Below, piece after piece: positions 6,128 through 12,665 of a stretch of 12,665 nucleotides of DNA (its first letter is position 1; each line of letters begins with the position of its first letter). The DNA comes from Candidatus Merdenecus merdavium (GTDB lineage Bacteria; Bacillota; Clostridia; Lachnospirales; Lachnospiraceae): NCBI GenBank assembly GCA_018715425.1, contig DVLR01000199.1:1-12665 (forward strand). The letters run 5' to 3'. The notes under the pieces were generated by a model, which searched no databases, had not been told where the DNA came from, and saw only the letters and a program-made list of their open reading frames with translations. Made by a program: the position numbers and the translations under genes.

Positions 6128-9100
6128 ATGGATAAGATGTTTTTTGATGTTTTTCCAACCCTTGTCATCAGTGGAGAACTGAAAAGTTTATTAGATGAAA
6201 CCAAGGTTGAGAGGGTTTCCATTACAAGGAAAAAAGACTTCATGCGTATTTACTTACGAAGTGAGAATTTAATATACAAAAAATATATTTTTTGGTTGGA
6301 AAAAGAAATTGTGGAACAATTATTCCAGGGAGTCAATATTAGAGTCAAGATTATCGAGCGTTTTTCGTTATCGAGTCAATATACCCCAGAAAAACTAATG
6401 CCTATGTATAAAGAAAGTATTTTATTAGAATTAAAGGAATATAATGCGGTGCATCATCATTTATTTTATAAAGCAAACTGTATCTTCGATGATGAATCAC
6501 ATTTAAGATTAGTTATGGGCGAAAATGTCATAGCAAGTGAAAAATCTCAAGATTTAATTCGAATTTTAGAGAAGATTTTTAATGAACGATGCGGATTTAA
6601 TCTAAGGGTAATACCAGAGTTTGTTGAAGTAGGAGTTAGTAAAGAAAAGAAACACAGTGATATCAAAATGAGACAAGAAGCTGCATTCATTGTTAGTCAT
6701 TCAGCCCTTCATGGAAACGAAGAACAGGTAGATGAACCAGAAGGAATCAACCAAGATCAAAACCATGATCAAAACCAAGGCGTTACAGCAGTCATGAAAC
6801 CTAAACCAGTGGTAAAGGAACCTGCTTTAAAAAAAGAATATTCGAAGAAACCAGGGCAATTTTCAGGAAACCGTGGGAACTATGGTGGGAATTATAAAAA
6901 ATCTGATCATCCAGACGTACTTTATGGTAGAGATTTTGAAGAAGAAGCTATGACCATCGACTTGATTCAAGATGAAATGGGAGAGGTTGTGGTCAGAGGG
7001 AAAATCCTCAGCCTGGAAACAAGAGAAATTCGCAATGAAAAGACGATTATCATGTTTCATATATCAGACTTTACCGATACCATTACCGTTAAAATGTTTA
7101 CGAAAAACGAATATTTACCAGAAATTCTAGAGGGTGTAAAAAAGGGAGCTTTTATTAAGATCAAAGGTATTACTTCCATTGATCGCTTCGATAGTGAACT
7201 TACCATAGCATCTGTTGTAGGGATTAAAAAAATTCCAGACTTTACATCAAGCCGCATGGATACCAGTCCTGAAAAACGTGTGGAACTTCATTGTCATACG
7301 AAGATGAGCGATATGGATGGCGTAACAGATGTAAAGGACATCATAAAGAGAGCTATGGAATGGGGACATAAAGCCATTGCTATTACCGATCACGGTGTAG
7401 TGCAGTCTTTCCCAGAAGCGAATCATGCAGTACCAAAAGGCAGCGATTTTAAAGTCATCTATGGTATGGAAGCATATTTGGTAGATGATTTAAAAGAAAT
7501 TGTTATGAATTCAAAAAATCAAAGTTTAGATGATACCTATATTGTCTTTGATATTGAGACAACAGGCTTTAGCCCAATCAATAATAGAATTATAGAAATT
7601 GGTGCAGTCAAAGTAGAAAAGGGGAAGATTGTAGATCGCTATAGTACCTTTGTAAATCCAGATGTACCAATTCCTTTTGAAATCGAAAAATTAACTGGTA
7701 TCAACGATCAAATGGTTATGGATGCACCAATGATACAAAAGGTTTTACCAGAATTTTTAGAGTTTTGCCAAGGTGGAATTATGGTTGCTCATAATGCATC
7801 TTTTGATATGAGTTTTATTGAACATAATTGTGAAAGGGAAGGATTGACTATAGATGTTACCGTGGTTGATACCGTATCTCTTGCACGAATTCTTTTACCA
7901 AGCTTAAATAGATATAAACTGGATACCGTTGCAAAGGCTTTGGGAATCTCTTTGGATAATCACCACAGAGCAGTTGATGATGCGGCCTGTACTTCAGAAA
8001 TTTTCATGCAATTTATAGAGATGTTGAAGGAAAGGGATATTACAAATCTAAATGGAGTGAATCAAATTGGTGTTTTATCAGATGCACAGATTAAGAAACT
8101 TCCTACTAATCATGCTATTATACTAGCTCAAAATGAAACAGGAAGGGTAAATCTTTACCGTTTGGTTTCTGAGTCCCATATTGATTATTATAGCAGAAAA
8201 CCAAGAATTCCCAAAAGTGAATTATTAAAGTATCGAGAAGGGTTAATTTTAGGTTCTGCTTGTGAGGCAGGAGAATTATATCAAGGAATAGTGAGTGGTA
8301 AATCAGAAAAAGAAATTGCAAGATTGGTAGACTTTTACGATTATTTAGAGATTCAACCCCTTGGAAACAATGAATTTATGATTGAGAGTCCTAAAAGTTC
8401 AGTGACATCCATGGAAGAGTTAAGGGATATTAATAGAAAGATTGTAGCCCTTGGTGAGCAATTTCATAAACCAGTGGTAGCAACTTGTGATGTTCACTTT
8501 TTAGATCCTGGGGATGAAGTATACAGAAGAATCATTATGGCTGGAAAAGGTTTTAAAGATGCCGATCGTCAGCCACCGCTATTTCTTAGAACAACAGAAG
8601 AGATGTTAGAAGAGTTTTCTTATCTTGGAAGTGCAAAGGCTGAAGAGGTGGTGATTACCAATACTGTAAAGATTGCAGATATGTGTGATTATATTTCTCC
8701 AGTAAGACCAGATAAATGTCCACCAGTCATCGAAGATTCGGATAAGAATCTACGAGATATCTGCTATAATAAAGCACATGAAATTTATGGTGAAAACCTT
8801 CCAGAAGTTGTAGTAGAGCGTTTGGAAAGAGAATTGAAATCCATTATTTCCAATGGTTTTGCAGTTATGTATATTATTGCCCAAAAATTAGTTTGGAAAT
8901 CAAATGCTGATGGATATTTAGTGGGTTCTAGAGGATCGGTAGGCTCATCCTTCGTAGCAACAATGGCTGGTATTACAGAAGTTAATCCATTGCGACCACA
9001 TTATTACTGCAGTGAGTGCCATTATAGTGATTTTGACTCTGAAGATGTAAAGCCTTATGTAGGAGGGGCTGGCTGTGATATGCCAGATAAATACTGTCCA

Positions 9101-10609
9101 GAATGCGGAGAATTATTAAAAAAAGAAGGATTTGACATACCCTTTGAAACCTTCCTTGGTTTTAAAGGAAATAAAGAGCCAGATATTGACTTGAATTTTT
9201 CGGGAGATTACCAGAATAAAGCTCATAAATATACAGAAGTTATTTTTGGAAATGGTCAAACCTTTCGTGCTGGAACCATTGGTACCTTAGCGGATAAAAC
9301 AGCTTTTGGTTATGTAAAAAATTACTATGAAGAGCGTAATCAAAGAAAGAGAAACTGTGAGATATCAAGAATTGTAGAAGGATGTGTAGGCATTAGAAGA
9401 ACAACGGGGCAACATCCAGGAGGGATTATTGTTCTTCCATTGGGAGAAGATATTTACTCCTTTACTCCCGTACAAAGGCCAGCAAACGATATGAAAACAG
9501 ATACAATTACTACGCACTTTGATTACCACTCTATTGACCATAATCTTTTAAAGTTGGATATACTTGGACACGATGATCCTACGATGATTCGTATGTTAGA
9601 GGACTTAACAGGTTTAAATGCCCTGGAAATCCCTTTGGATAACCAAGATGTTATGTCCCTGTTTTCCAGTACGGAGGCATTAGGAATTAAACCAGAAGAA
9701 ATTGGTGGGTGTCCATTAGGCGCTTTAGGAATCCCAGAGTTTGGTACAGACTTCGTTATTCAGATGTTAATTGATACAAAGCCAAAGACATTCTCCGATC
9801 TGGTTCGTATTTCTGGACTTTCCCATGGAACAGACGTGTGGCTGGGAAATGCTCAAACCTTAATACAGGAAGGAAAGGCAACGATTTCTACAGCTATTTG
9901 TACTCGTGATGATATTATGACTTATCTAATCAACATGGGGTTAGAAAGTGAATTATCTTTTACCATTATGGAAAGCGTTCGTAAAGGGAAAGGATTAACT
10001 CCAGAATGGGAGGAAGAAATGTCCAAACATGGAGTACCAGACTGGTACATTTGGTCATGTAAAAAGATCAAATACATGTTTCCAAAGGCCCATGCGGCCG
10101 CTTACGTTATGATGGCTTATCGCATTGCCTATTGTAAAGTTTTTTATCCTTTGGCTTACTATGCTGCTTATTTTAGCATTCGTGCATCAGGATTTTCCTA
10201 CGAGTTAATGTGCCAAGGAAGAGATAAATTAGAATATTTTATGGCAGATTATAAGAGAAGATCTGATACCTTAACTAAGAAAGAACAAGATACTTATAAA
10301 GACATGAAGATTGTACAAGAAATGTATGCAAGAGGATTTGTATTTGAACCAATCGATCTTTATACTGCCAAAGCTAGAACCTTCCAGATTGTGAATGGAA
10401 AATTGATGCCAGCTCTTAGTACCATAGACGGACTGGGAGAAAAGGCGGCAGATGCTGTCGTAGAGGCCTCTGCTCAAGGTCCGTTCTTATCAAAAGATGA
10501 TTTTAGGCAACGGACAAAAGTCAGCAAGACCGTTATTGATTTAATGGCCGATATGGGATTGATGGGATCCTTACCAGAATCAAATCAGTTATCACTGTTT
10601 GATTTATAG
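6128..10609 (+). CDS. polC: DNA polymerase III alpha subunit, PolC type (replicative, Gram-positive)
   Basis: PolC is the essential replicative polymerase of low-GC Gram-positive bacteria, carrying its own proofreading exonuclease. The 1493 residues are slightly longer than the roughly 1437 of B. subtilis. Domains in order: N-terminal region (1-200); a low-complexity linker (205-258); an OB-fold (about 270-370); the first half of the PHP domain with H388, H390, D395 and DHG (421-423); an inserted DEDD exonuclease starting at DIETTG (475-480); the second PHP half; then the polymerase core. The core shows a zinc-binding pair C961/C964 and C990/C993, and the catalytic motif PDIDLNFSG with D1019 and D1021. 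The protein ends NQLSLFDL, a QLSLF-type sequence like sliding-clamp binding motifs. AAAGGA at 6112-6117 is 10 nt before the ATG. The gene is probably cotranscribed with ispG, an arrangement common in clostridia. No frameshift or missing key residue is seen. Confidence 0.98.
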   Translation: MDKMFFDVFPTLVISGELKSLLDETKVERVSITRKKDFMRIYLRSENLIYKKYIFWLEKEIVEQLFQGVNIRVKIIERFSLSSQYTPEKLMPMYKESILLELKEYNAVHHHLFYKANCIFDDESHLRLVMGENVIASEKSQDLIRILEKIFNERCGFNLRVIPEFVEVGVSKEKKHSDIKMRQEAAFIVSHSALHGNEEQVDEPEGINQDQNHDQNQGVTAVMKPKPVVKEPALKKEYSKKPGQFSGNRGNYGGNYKKSDHPDVLYGRDFEEEAMTIDLIQDEMGEVVVRGKILSLETREIRNEKTIIMFHISDFTDTITVKMFTKNEYLPEILEGVKKGAFIKIKGITSIDRFDSELTIASVVGIKKIPDFTSSRMDTSPEKRVELHCHTKMSDMDGVTDVKDIIKRAMEWGHKAIAITDHGVVQSFPEANHAVPKGSDFKVIYGMEAYLVDDLKEIVMNSKNQSLDDTYIVFDIETTGFSPINNRIIEIGAVKVEKGKIVDRYSTFVNPDVPIPFEIEKLTGINDQMVMDAPMIQKVLPEFLEFCQGGIMVAHNASFDMSFIEHNCEREGLTIDVTVVDTVSLARILLPSLNRYKLDTVAKALGISLDNHHRAVDDAACTSEIFMQFIEMLKERDITNLNGVNQIGVLSDAQIKKLPTNHAIILAQNETGRVNLYRLVSESHIDYYSRKPRIPKSELLKYREGLILGSACEAGELYQGIVSGKSEKEIARLVDFYDYLEIQPLGNNEFMIESPKSSVTSMEELRDINRKIVALGEQFHKPVVATCDVHFLDPGDEVYRRIIMAGKGFKDADRQPPLFLRTTEEMLEEFSYLGSAKAEEVVITNTVKIADMCDYISPVRPDKCPPVIEDSDKNLRDICYNKAHEIYGENLPEVVVERLERELKSIISNGFAVMYIIAQKLVWKSNADGYLVGSRGSVGSSFVATMAGITEVNPLRPHYYCSECHYSDFDSEDVKPYVGGAGCDMPDKYCPECGELLKKEGFDIPFETFLGFKGNKEPDIDLNFSGDYQNKAHKYTEVIFGNGQTFRAGTIGTLADKTAFGYVKNYYEERNQRKRNCEISRIVEGCVGIRRTTGQHPGGIIVLPLGEDIYSFTPVQRPANDMKTDTITTHFDYHSIDHNLLKLDILGHDDPTMIRMLEDLTGLNALEIPLDNQDVMSLFSSTEALGIKPEEIGGCPLGALGIPEFGTDFVIQMLIDTKPKTFSDLVRISGLSHGTDVWLGNAQTLIQEGKATISTAICTRDDIMTYLINMGLESELSFTIMESVRKGKGLTPEWEEEMSKHGVPDWYIWSCKKIKYMFPKAHAAAYVMMAYRIAYCKVFYPLAYYAAYFSIRASGFSYELMCQGRDKLEYFMADYKRRSDTLTKKEQDTYKDMKIVQEMYARGFVFEPIDLYTAKARTFQIVNGKLMPALSTIDGLGEKAADAVVEASAQGPFLSKDDFRQRTKVSKTVIDLMADMGLMGSLPESNQLSLFDL
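6755..6777 (+). repeat. Short in-frame tandem repeat in the polC linker
   Basis: GATCAAAACCA occurs at 6755-6765 and again at 6767-6777 with a 12-bp period, encoding DQNHDQNQ from residue 210. It is followed by a Lys/Pro-rich stretch and a Gly/Asn/Tyr-rich stretch (SGNRGNYGGNYKK, about 246-258). This is a flexible linker between the N-terminal and OB domains; the repeat probably arose by slippage. Confidence 0.7.
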
Positions 10610-10625
10610 TTACAAGAAAGAAGAA

Positions 10626-10665
10626 GTAGGACTGTTACATGTTTTTAAGACGGTAACAGTCCTAC
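10626..10665. terminator. Hairpin between convergent polC and CobD-like genes, probably bidirectional
   Basis: A perfect 13-bp stem (10626-10638 with 10653-10665) encloses a 14-nt loop. On the plus strand only GTTTA follows, a weak T tract. Read on the minus strand it is followed by a pyrimidine-rich TTCTTCTTTCTTG, a better terminator tail. Its place between the ends of two convergent genes fits termination from both sides. Confidence 0.75.
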
Positions 10666-10755
10666 GTTTATAAATGGCTTCATATTATGTTTATTTTGTA
10701 TCTTTCTCATCCACTTTGTCCCACATAAAGAATAATTTAAAAAGAACTTTATTAA

Positions 10756-11853
10756 TTACTGTAAAATTTCTGTCAAACAATGAAGCAATCGGCTGTTATC
10801 CTCTTCCTTTAAAACACAAAAACGGATAAAGCGTTCTCCAAGACTTTCAAAACTTGAACAGTCCCTTACCAGGAAACTATTCTGAATACAGTGTTGAAAA
10901 ACATCCTGAGAAGTAATGGAATCTTTCAATATTTTAAAGAGAATAAAATTTGCCGTTGGTTTATAGACTTTTATATTCTGCAGCTTACTTAGAGCTTCTA
11001 CCATTCGATTTCTTTCCCTTATAATATATCTTTTTGTATCTTGAATAAACTCTTTATCGGAAAACATAATAGTACCTGCAAGATCCGCCAGACTATTCAC
11101 ACTCCAAGGATTTCTAAGGGTCTCCATGGTTTTCATTAAGTTTAAATTGCTAGTAATTGCGTAACCAAGTCTAAGACCAGGAGAGGCAAAGAACTTAGAA
11201 ACTCCTCTTATAATAATGAGTTGAGGGTATTCCTTAGTAAGAGGTACGCAAGAAATTTCATCCCTCTCATGGGTGAATTCTACATAAGTTTCGTCGACGA
11301 TTACATGGATATCTCTCTGTTGACATACATCTAAAATCAGTCGCATATCATTTTGATCAATAGAAGAGGAAGTAGGATTATTAGGATTACACATCACAAG
11401 TAAATCAACATGAGCCTTTAGCTCTTCAATAAGAAGATCTGTCTGTAGAACAAAATGATCTTTTTCTTTCAAGAAAAAATAAGAAAAGCTTCCTCCACCT
11501 AAAGAAATCTCCCTTTCATATTCAGAGTAAGTAGGACCCAAAATAATTGCCTTTTTAGGTTTAGCTGTTTGAAGAAATAAAGAAATCAACTCCGTAGATC
11601 CATTTCCAACGAAGATATGATCTTGAACCGATCCAGTGTAGTTAGCAATAGCAGATCGTAAGGAAGAATACTCTCTATCAGGATAAGAAGTGATAACATC
11701 AATATGATTCACTAATTCCTTTCTCATAAGGGGTGAAAAACCAAGAGGATTCACATTCGTACTAAAATTAACAATATGATCTTTTTTGATTCCAAAGACT
11801 TTTTCAACCTTTTCTATATCGCTACCATGAAAATGTGTTTTTTTACTAGACAT
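10756..11853 (-). CDS. PLP-dependent aminotransferase-fold enzyme, CobD (threonine-phosphate decarboxylase) / HisC-like
   Basis: This 365-residue protein is a fold-type I PLP enzyme. The N-terminal HGSDIEKVEKVFG and NFSTNVNPLG resemble CobD-type proteins, which decarboxylate L-threonine phosphate to make the aminopropanol arm of cobalamin. Conserved features are GNGSTELI (phosphate contact), NPNNPT (156-161), DETYVEF (D187 and Y190, which contact the PLP ring), the PLP-binding Lys220 in SKFF followed by PGLRLGY, and the C-terminal RFIRF with the substrate carboxylate-binding Arg. The start ATG is preceded by GGTGG at 11860-11864 (6-nt spacing). No cobalamin or histidine genes are nearby, so context does not decide between threonine-phosphate decarboxylase, histidinol-phosphate aminotransferase and another aminotransferase. 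The gene is monocistronic here, convergent with polC and divergent from the DUF5717-like gene. Confidence 0.87.
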   Translation of the reverse strand: MSSKKTHFHGSDIEKVEKVFGIKKDHIVNFSTNVNPLGFSPLMRKELVNHIDVITSYPDREYSSLRSAIANYTGSVQDHIFVGNGSTELISLFLQTAKPKKAIILGPTYSEYEREISLGGGSFSYFFLKEKDHFVLQTDLLIEELKAHVDLLVMCNPNNPTSSSIDQNDMRLILDVCQQRDIHVIVDETYVEFTHERDEISCVPLTKEYPQLIIIRGVSKFFASPGLRLGYAITSNLNLMKTMETLRNPWSVNSLADLAGTIMFSDKEFIQDTKRYIIRERNRMVEALSKLQNIKVYKPTANFILFKILKDSITSQDVFQHCIQNSFLVRDCSSFESLGERFIRFCVLKEEDNSRLLHCLTEILQ

Positions 11854-11903
11854 CTTTATCCACCATATAAGACACAGTGTAAAACTGTATTTCCTTTCTA
11901 TCT

Positions 11904-11935
11904 TGTTTTTCTTACCTACGTGTTTTTCTCACCTA
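11904..11935 (-). repeat. Tandem 15-bp repeat (period 17) in the CobD-like gene leader
   Basis: Read on the minus strand, TAGGTGAGAAAAACA (11935-11921) is followed after CG by TAGGTAAGAAAAACA (11918-11904), 14 of 15 bases identical. The pair begins about 9 bp past the predicted -10 box, at or just after the expected transcription start. It could be a paired regulator site or a slippage duplication. A weak inverted repeat ACAGT-5-ACTGT follows at 11874-11888. Confidence 0.65.
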
Positions 11936-11943
11936 TGTTTGAC

Positions 11944-11972
11944 ATTATAATATACTTTAGCAAGAATCACAA
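11944..11972 (-). promoter_or_regulatory. Predicted promoter of the CobD-like gene
   Basis: On the minus strand, TTGTGA (11972-11967) and TATAAT (11949-11944) are separated by 17 nt. The -10 is perfect and the -35 matches four of six consensus bases. Transcription would start near 11936-11938 and give a leader of about 85 nt. Confidence 0.68.
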
Positions 11973-12009
11973 TAAGGTATGATAGTATAGATTTCTCTCT
12001 TTCCTCTGG

Positions 12010-12039
12010 TTGCGTTCGATCGTCAAATAGTGGTATAAT
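12010..12039 (+). promoter_or_regulatory. Predicted promoter of the DUF5717-like gene
   Basis: TTGCGT at 12010-12015 and TATAAT at 12034-12039 are separated by 18 nt, and TGG directly before TATAAT gives an extended -10. The spacer contains the palindrome CGATCG at 12017-12022. The leader would be about 90 nt, with T-rich stretches at 12051-12070 and no convincing riboswitch or terminator. Confidence 0.72.
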
Positions 12040-12133
12040 TCAATATAGGATTTTTTTAGTCTTTTTATTTTAAAACAGATGATAGAATAAGGCAGTTATA
12101 AATTTAGAAATAGATAGGATATGGGTGGCTAAG

Positions 12134-12665
12134 TTGAAGAGAAGAGTAGAGCAATTGATCAATGGCAGATTTGAATATGAAATACCAGAGATTGAGTTCT
12201 CAGAAAGCCCAATACATGGGACGATGAAGATAGGGAAATTGCACAAAGGGAGTTTCGCTATACAAAGTGTAAAAGAACAGAAGATAAAAGGAAGTGTTTT
12301 TTCCTCTGATTCCAGGGTAAGTGTTAGCCCTGTTCAATTTTTAGGTATTAATACACAGATCACTTATGAAGTGGATACAACAGGTCTTCAACCACTGGAT
12401 CAGGTGGAGGGCTTTTTTACAATATCATCAAATGCAGGTGAATATCAATTACCTTATGTATTTAAAATAGATCGAAAATGCGAAGATTCTATTTTTGATC
12501 AAATAGAAACATTAGATGAGTTTAAGGAATTAGCTAATAGTAACTTTGAAGAGGCGTATCATTTATTTATATCTAAAGGATTTTACCAAATAGTAGAAAA
12601 AGAAAGAGAGTTTCTATCTTTATATGAAAGCTTTTCCAAAATGCCTGTACAATATAGAGATTTAG
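12134..12665 (+). CDS. DUF5717-like protein, N-terminal part (3' end outside window)
   Basis: The frame is open from 12086 to the end of the window; the first 177 codons from the proposed start are visible. I choose the TTG at 12134: GGGTGG at 12123-12128 lies 5 nt upstream, and MKRRVEQLINGRFEYEIPE fits what I remember of DUF5717 N-termini. The GTG at 12125 lies inside that ribosome site. The visible part reads as a beta-rich domain (about 15-115): IHGTMKIGKLHKGSF, then SSDSRV, then FTISSNAGEYQLPY. This is the pattern of Ig-like or surface-type beta sandwiches. A helical stretch then starts near 120 (ETLDEFKELANSNFEEAYHLF). There is no signal peptide or membrane segment in this part. DUF5717 proteins are large (around 1,000 residues or more, from memory) and have no known function. 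The gene has its own promoter, divergent from the CobD-like gene. Confidence 0.75.
   Translation, partial: MKRRVEQLINGRFEYEIPEIEFSESPIHGTMKIGKLHKGSFAIQSVKEQKIKGSVFSSDSRVSVSPVQFLGINTQITYEVDTTGLQPLDQVEGFFTISSNAGEYQLPYVFKIDRKCEDSIFDQIETLDEFKELANSNFEEAYHLFISKGFYQIVEKEREFLSLYESFSKMPVQYRDL

Noticed and set aside
10666..10755. Small gene or RNA between polC and the CobD-like gene
   Set aside because: The stretch is AT-rich, with no supported reading frame and no stable hairpin beyond the one already listed.
11939..11951. TTGACA followed by TATAAT on the plus strand
   Set aside because: The two hexamers are only 1 nt apart, so they cannot form a plus-strand promoter; the AT palindrome serves better as the minus-strand -10.
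11776..11982. Plus-strand 68-codon open frame overlapping the start of the CobD-like gene
   Set aside because: It is antisense to a well-supported gene, covers that gene's promoter and leader, has no good ribosome site and no recognisable protein features.
1..12665. CRISPR array, insertion sequence, phage, defence system, tRNA or rRNA
   Set aside because: No regularly spaced repeats, transposase or integrase motifs, terminal inverted repeats or structural RNA patterns were seen on either strand.

Overview
The window is low-GC chromosomal DNA. It looks like an anaerobic Firmicute of the Lachnospiraceae / Clostridium type. The evidence is a PolC-type replicative polymerase, the non-mevalonate gene ispG, strong Shine-Dalgarno sites with several non-ATG starts, and two proteins (DUF6062-like and DUF5717-like) that I associate from memory with Lachnospiraceae. 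Family names come from motif recognition, not from a database search.

Layout from left to right. (1) 1-1772, plus strand: the 3' end of an L-lactate dehydrogenase gene, then a complete short malic enzyme gene, closed by an intrinsic terminator. (2) 1836-4945, plus strand: a promoter, two adjacent and closely similar branched-chain aminotransferase genes (ilvE type), a DUF6062-like gene that probably starts at a rare CTG codon, and a strong terminator. (3) about 4959-10665, plus strand: ispG and polC as a two-gene unit ending at a hairpin. (4) 10756-11853, minus strand: a CobD/HisC-like PLP enzyme convergent with polC; the hairpin between them probably stops transcription from both sides. (5) 11854-12133: a divergent promoter region with a near-perfect tandem 15-bp repeat on the CobD-like side. 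(6) 12134-12665, plus strand: the first 177 codons of a DUF5717-like gene with a TTG start, running off the window.

Functionally this is mostly housekeeping. Lactate dehydrogenase and malic enzyme meet at pyruvate and NAD(H) balance. The aminotransferases perform the last step of leucine, isoleucine and valine synthesis or the first step of their breakdown. IspG makes the isoprenoid intermediate HMBPP, and PolC replicates the chromosome. I found no mobile element, CRISPR array, tRNA, rRNA, phage or defence genes. The least explained items are the DUF6062-like protein with two C-x2-C / C-x-H-H modules, the start of the DUF5717-like protein, and the tandem repeat upstream of the CobD-like gene. 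I do not see a clear previously undescribed multi-gene system.
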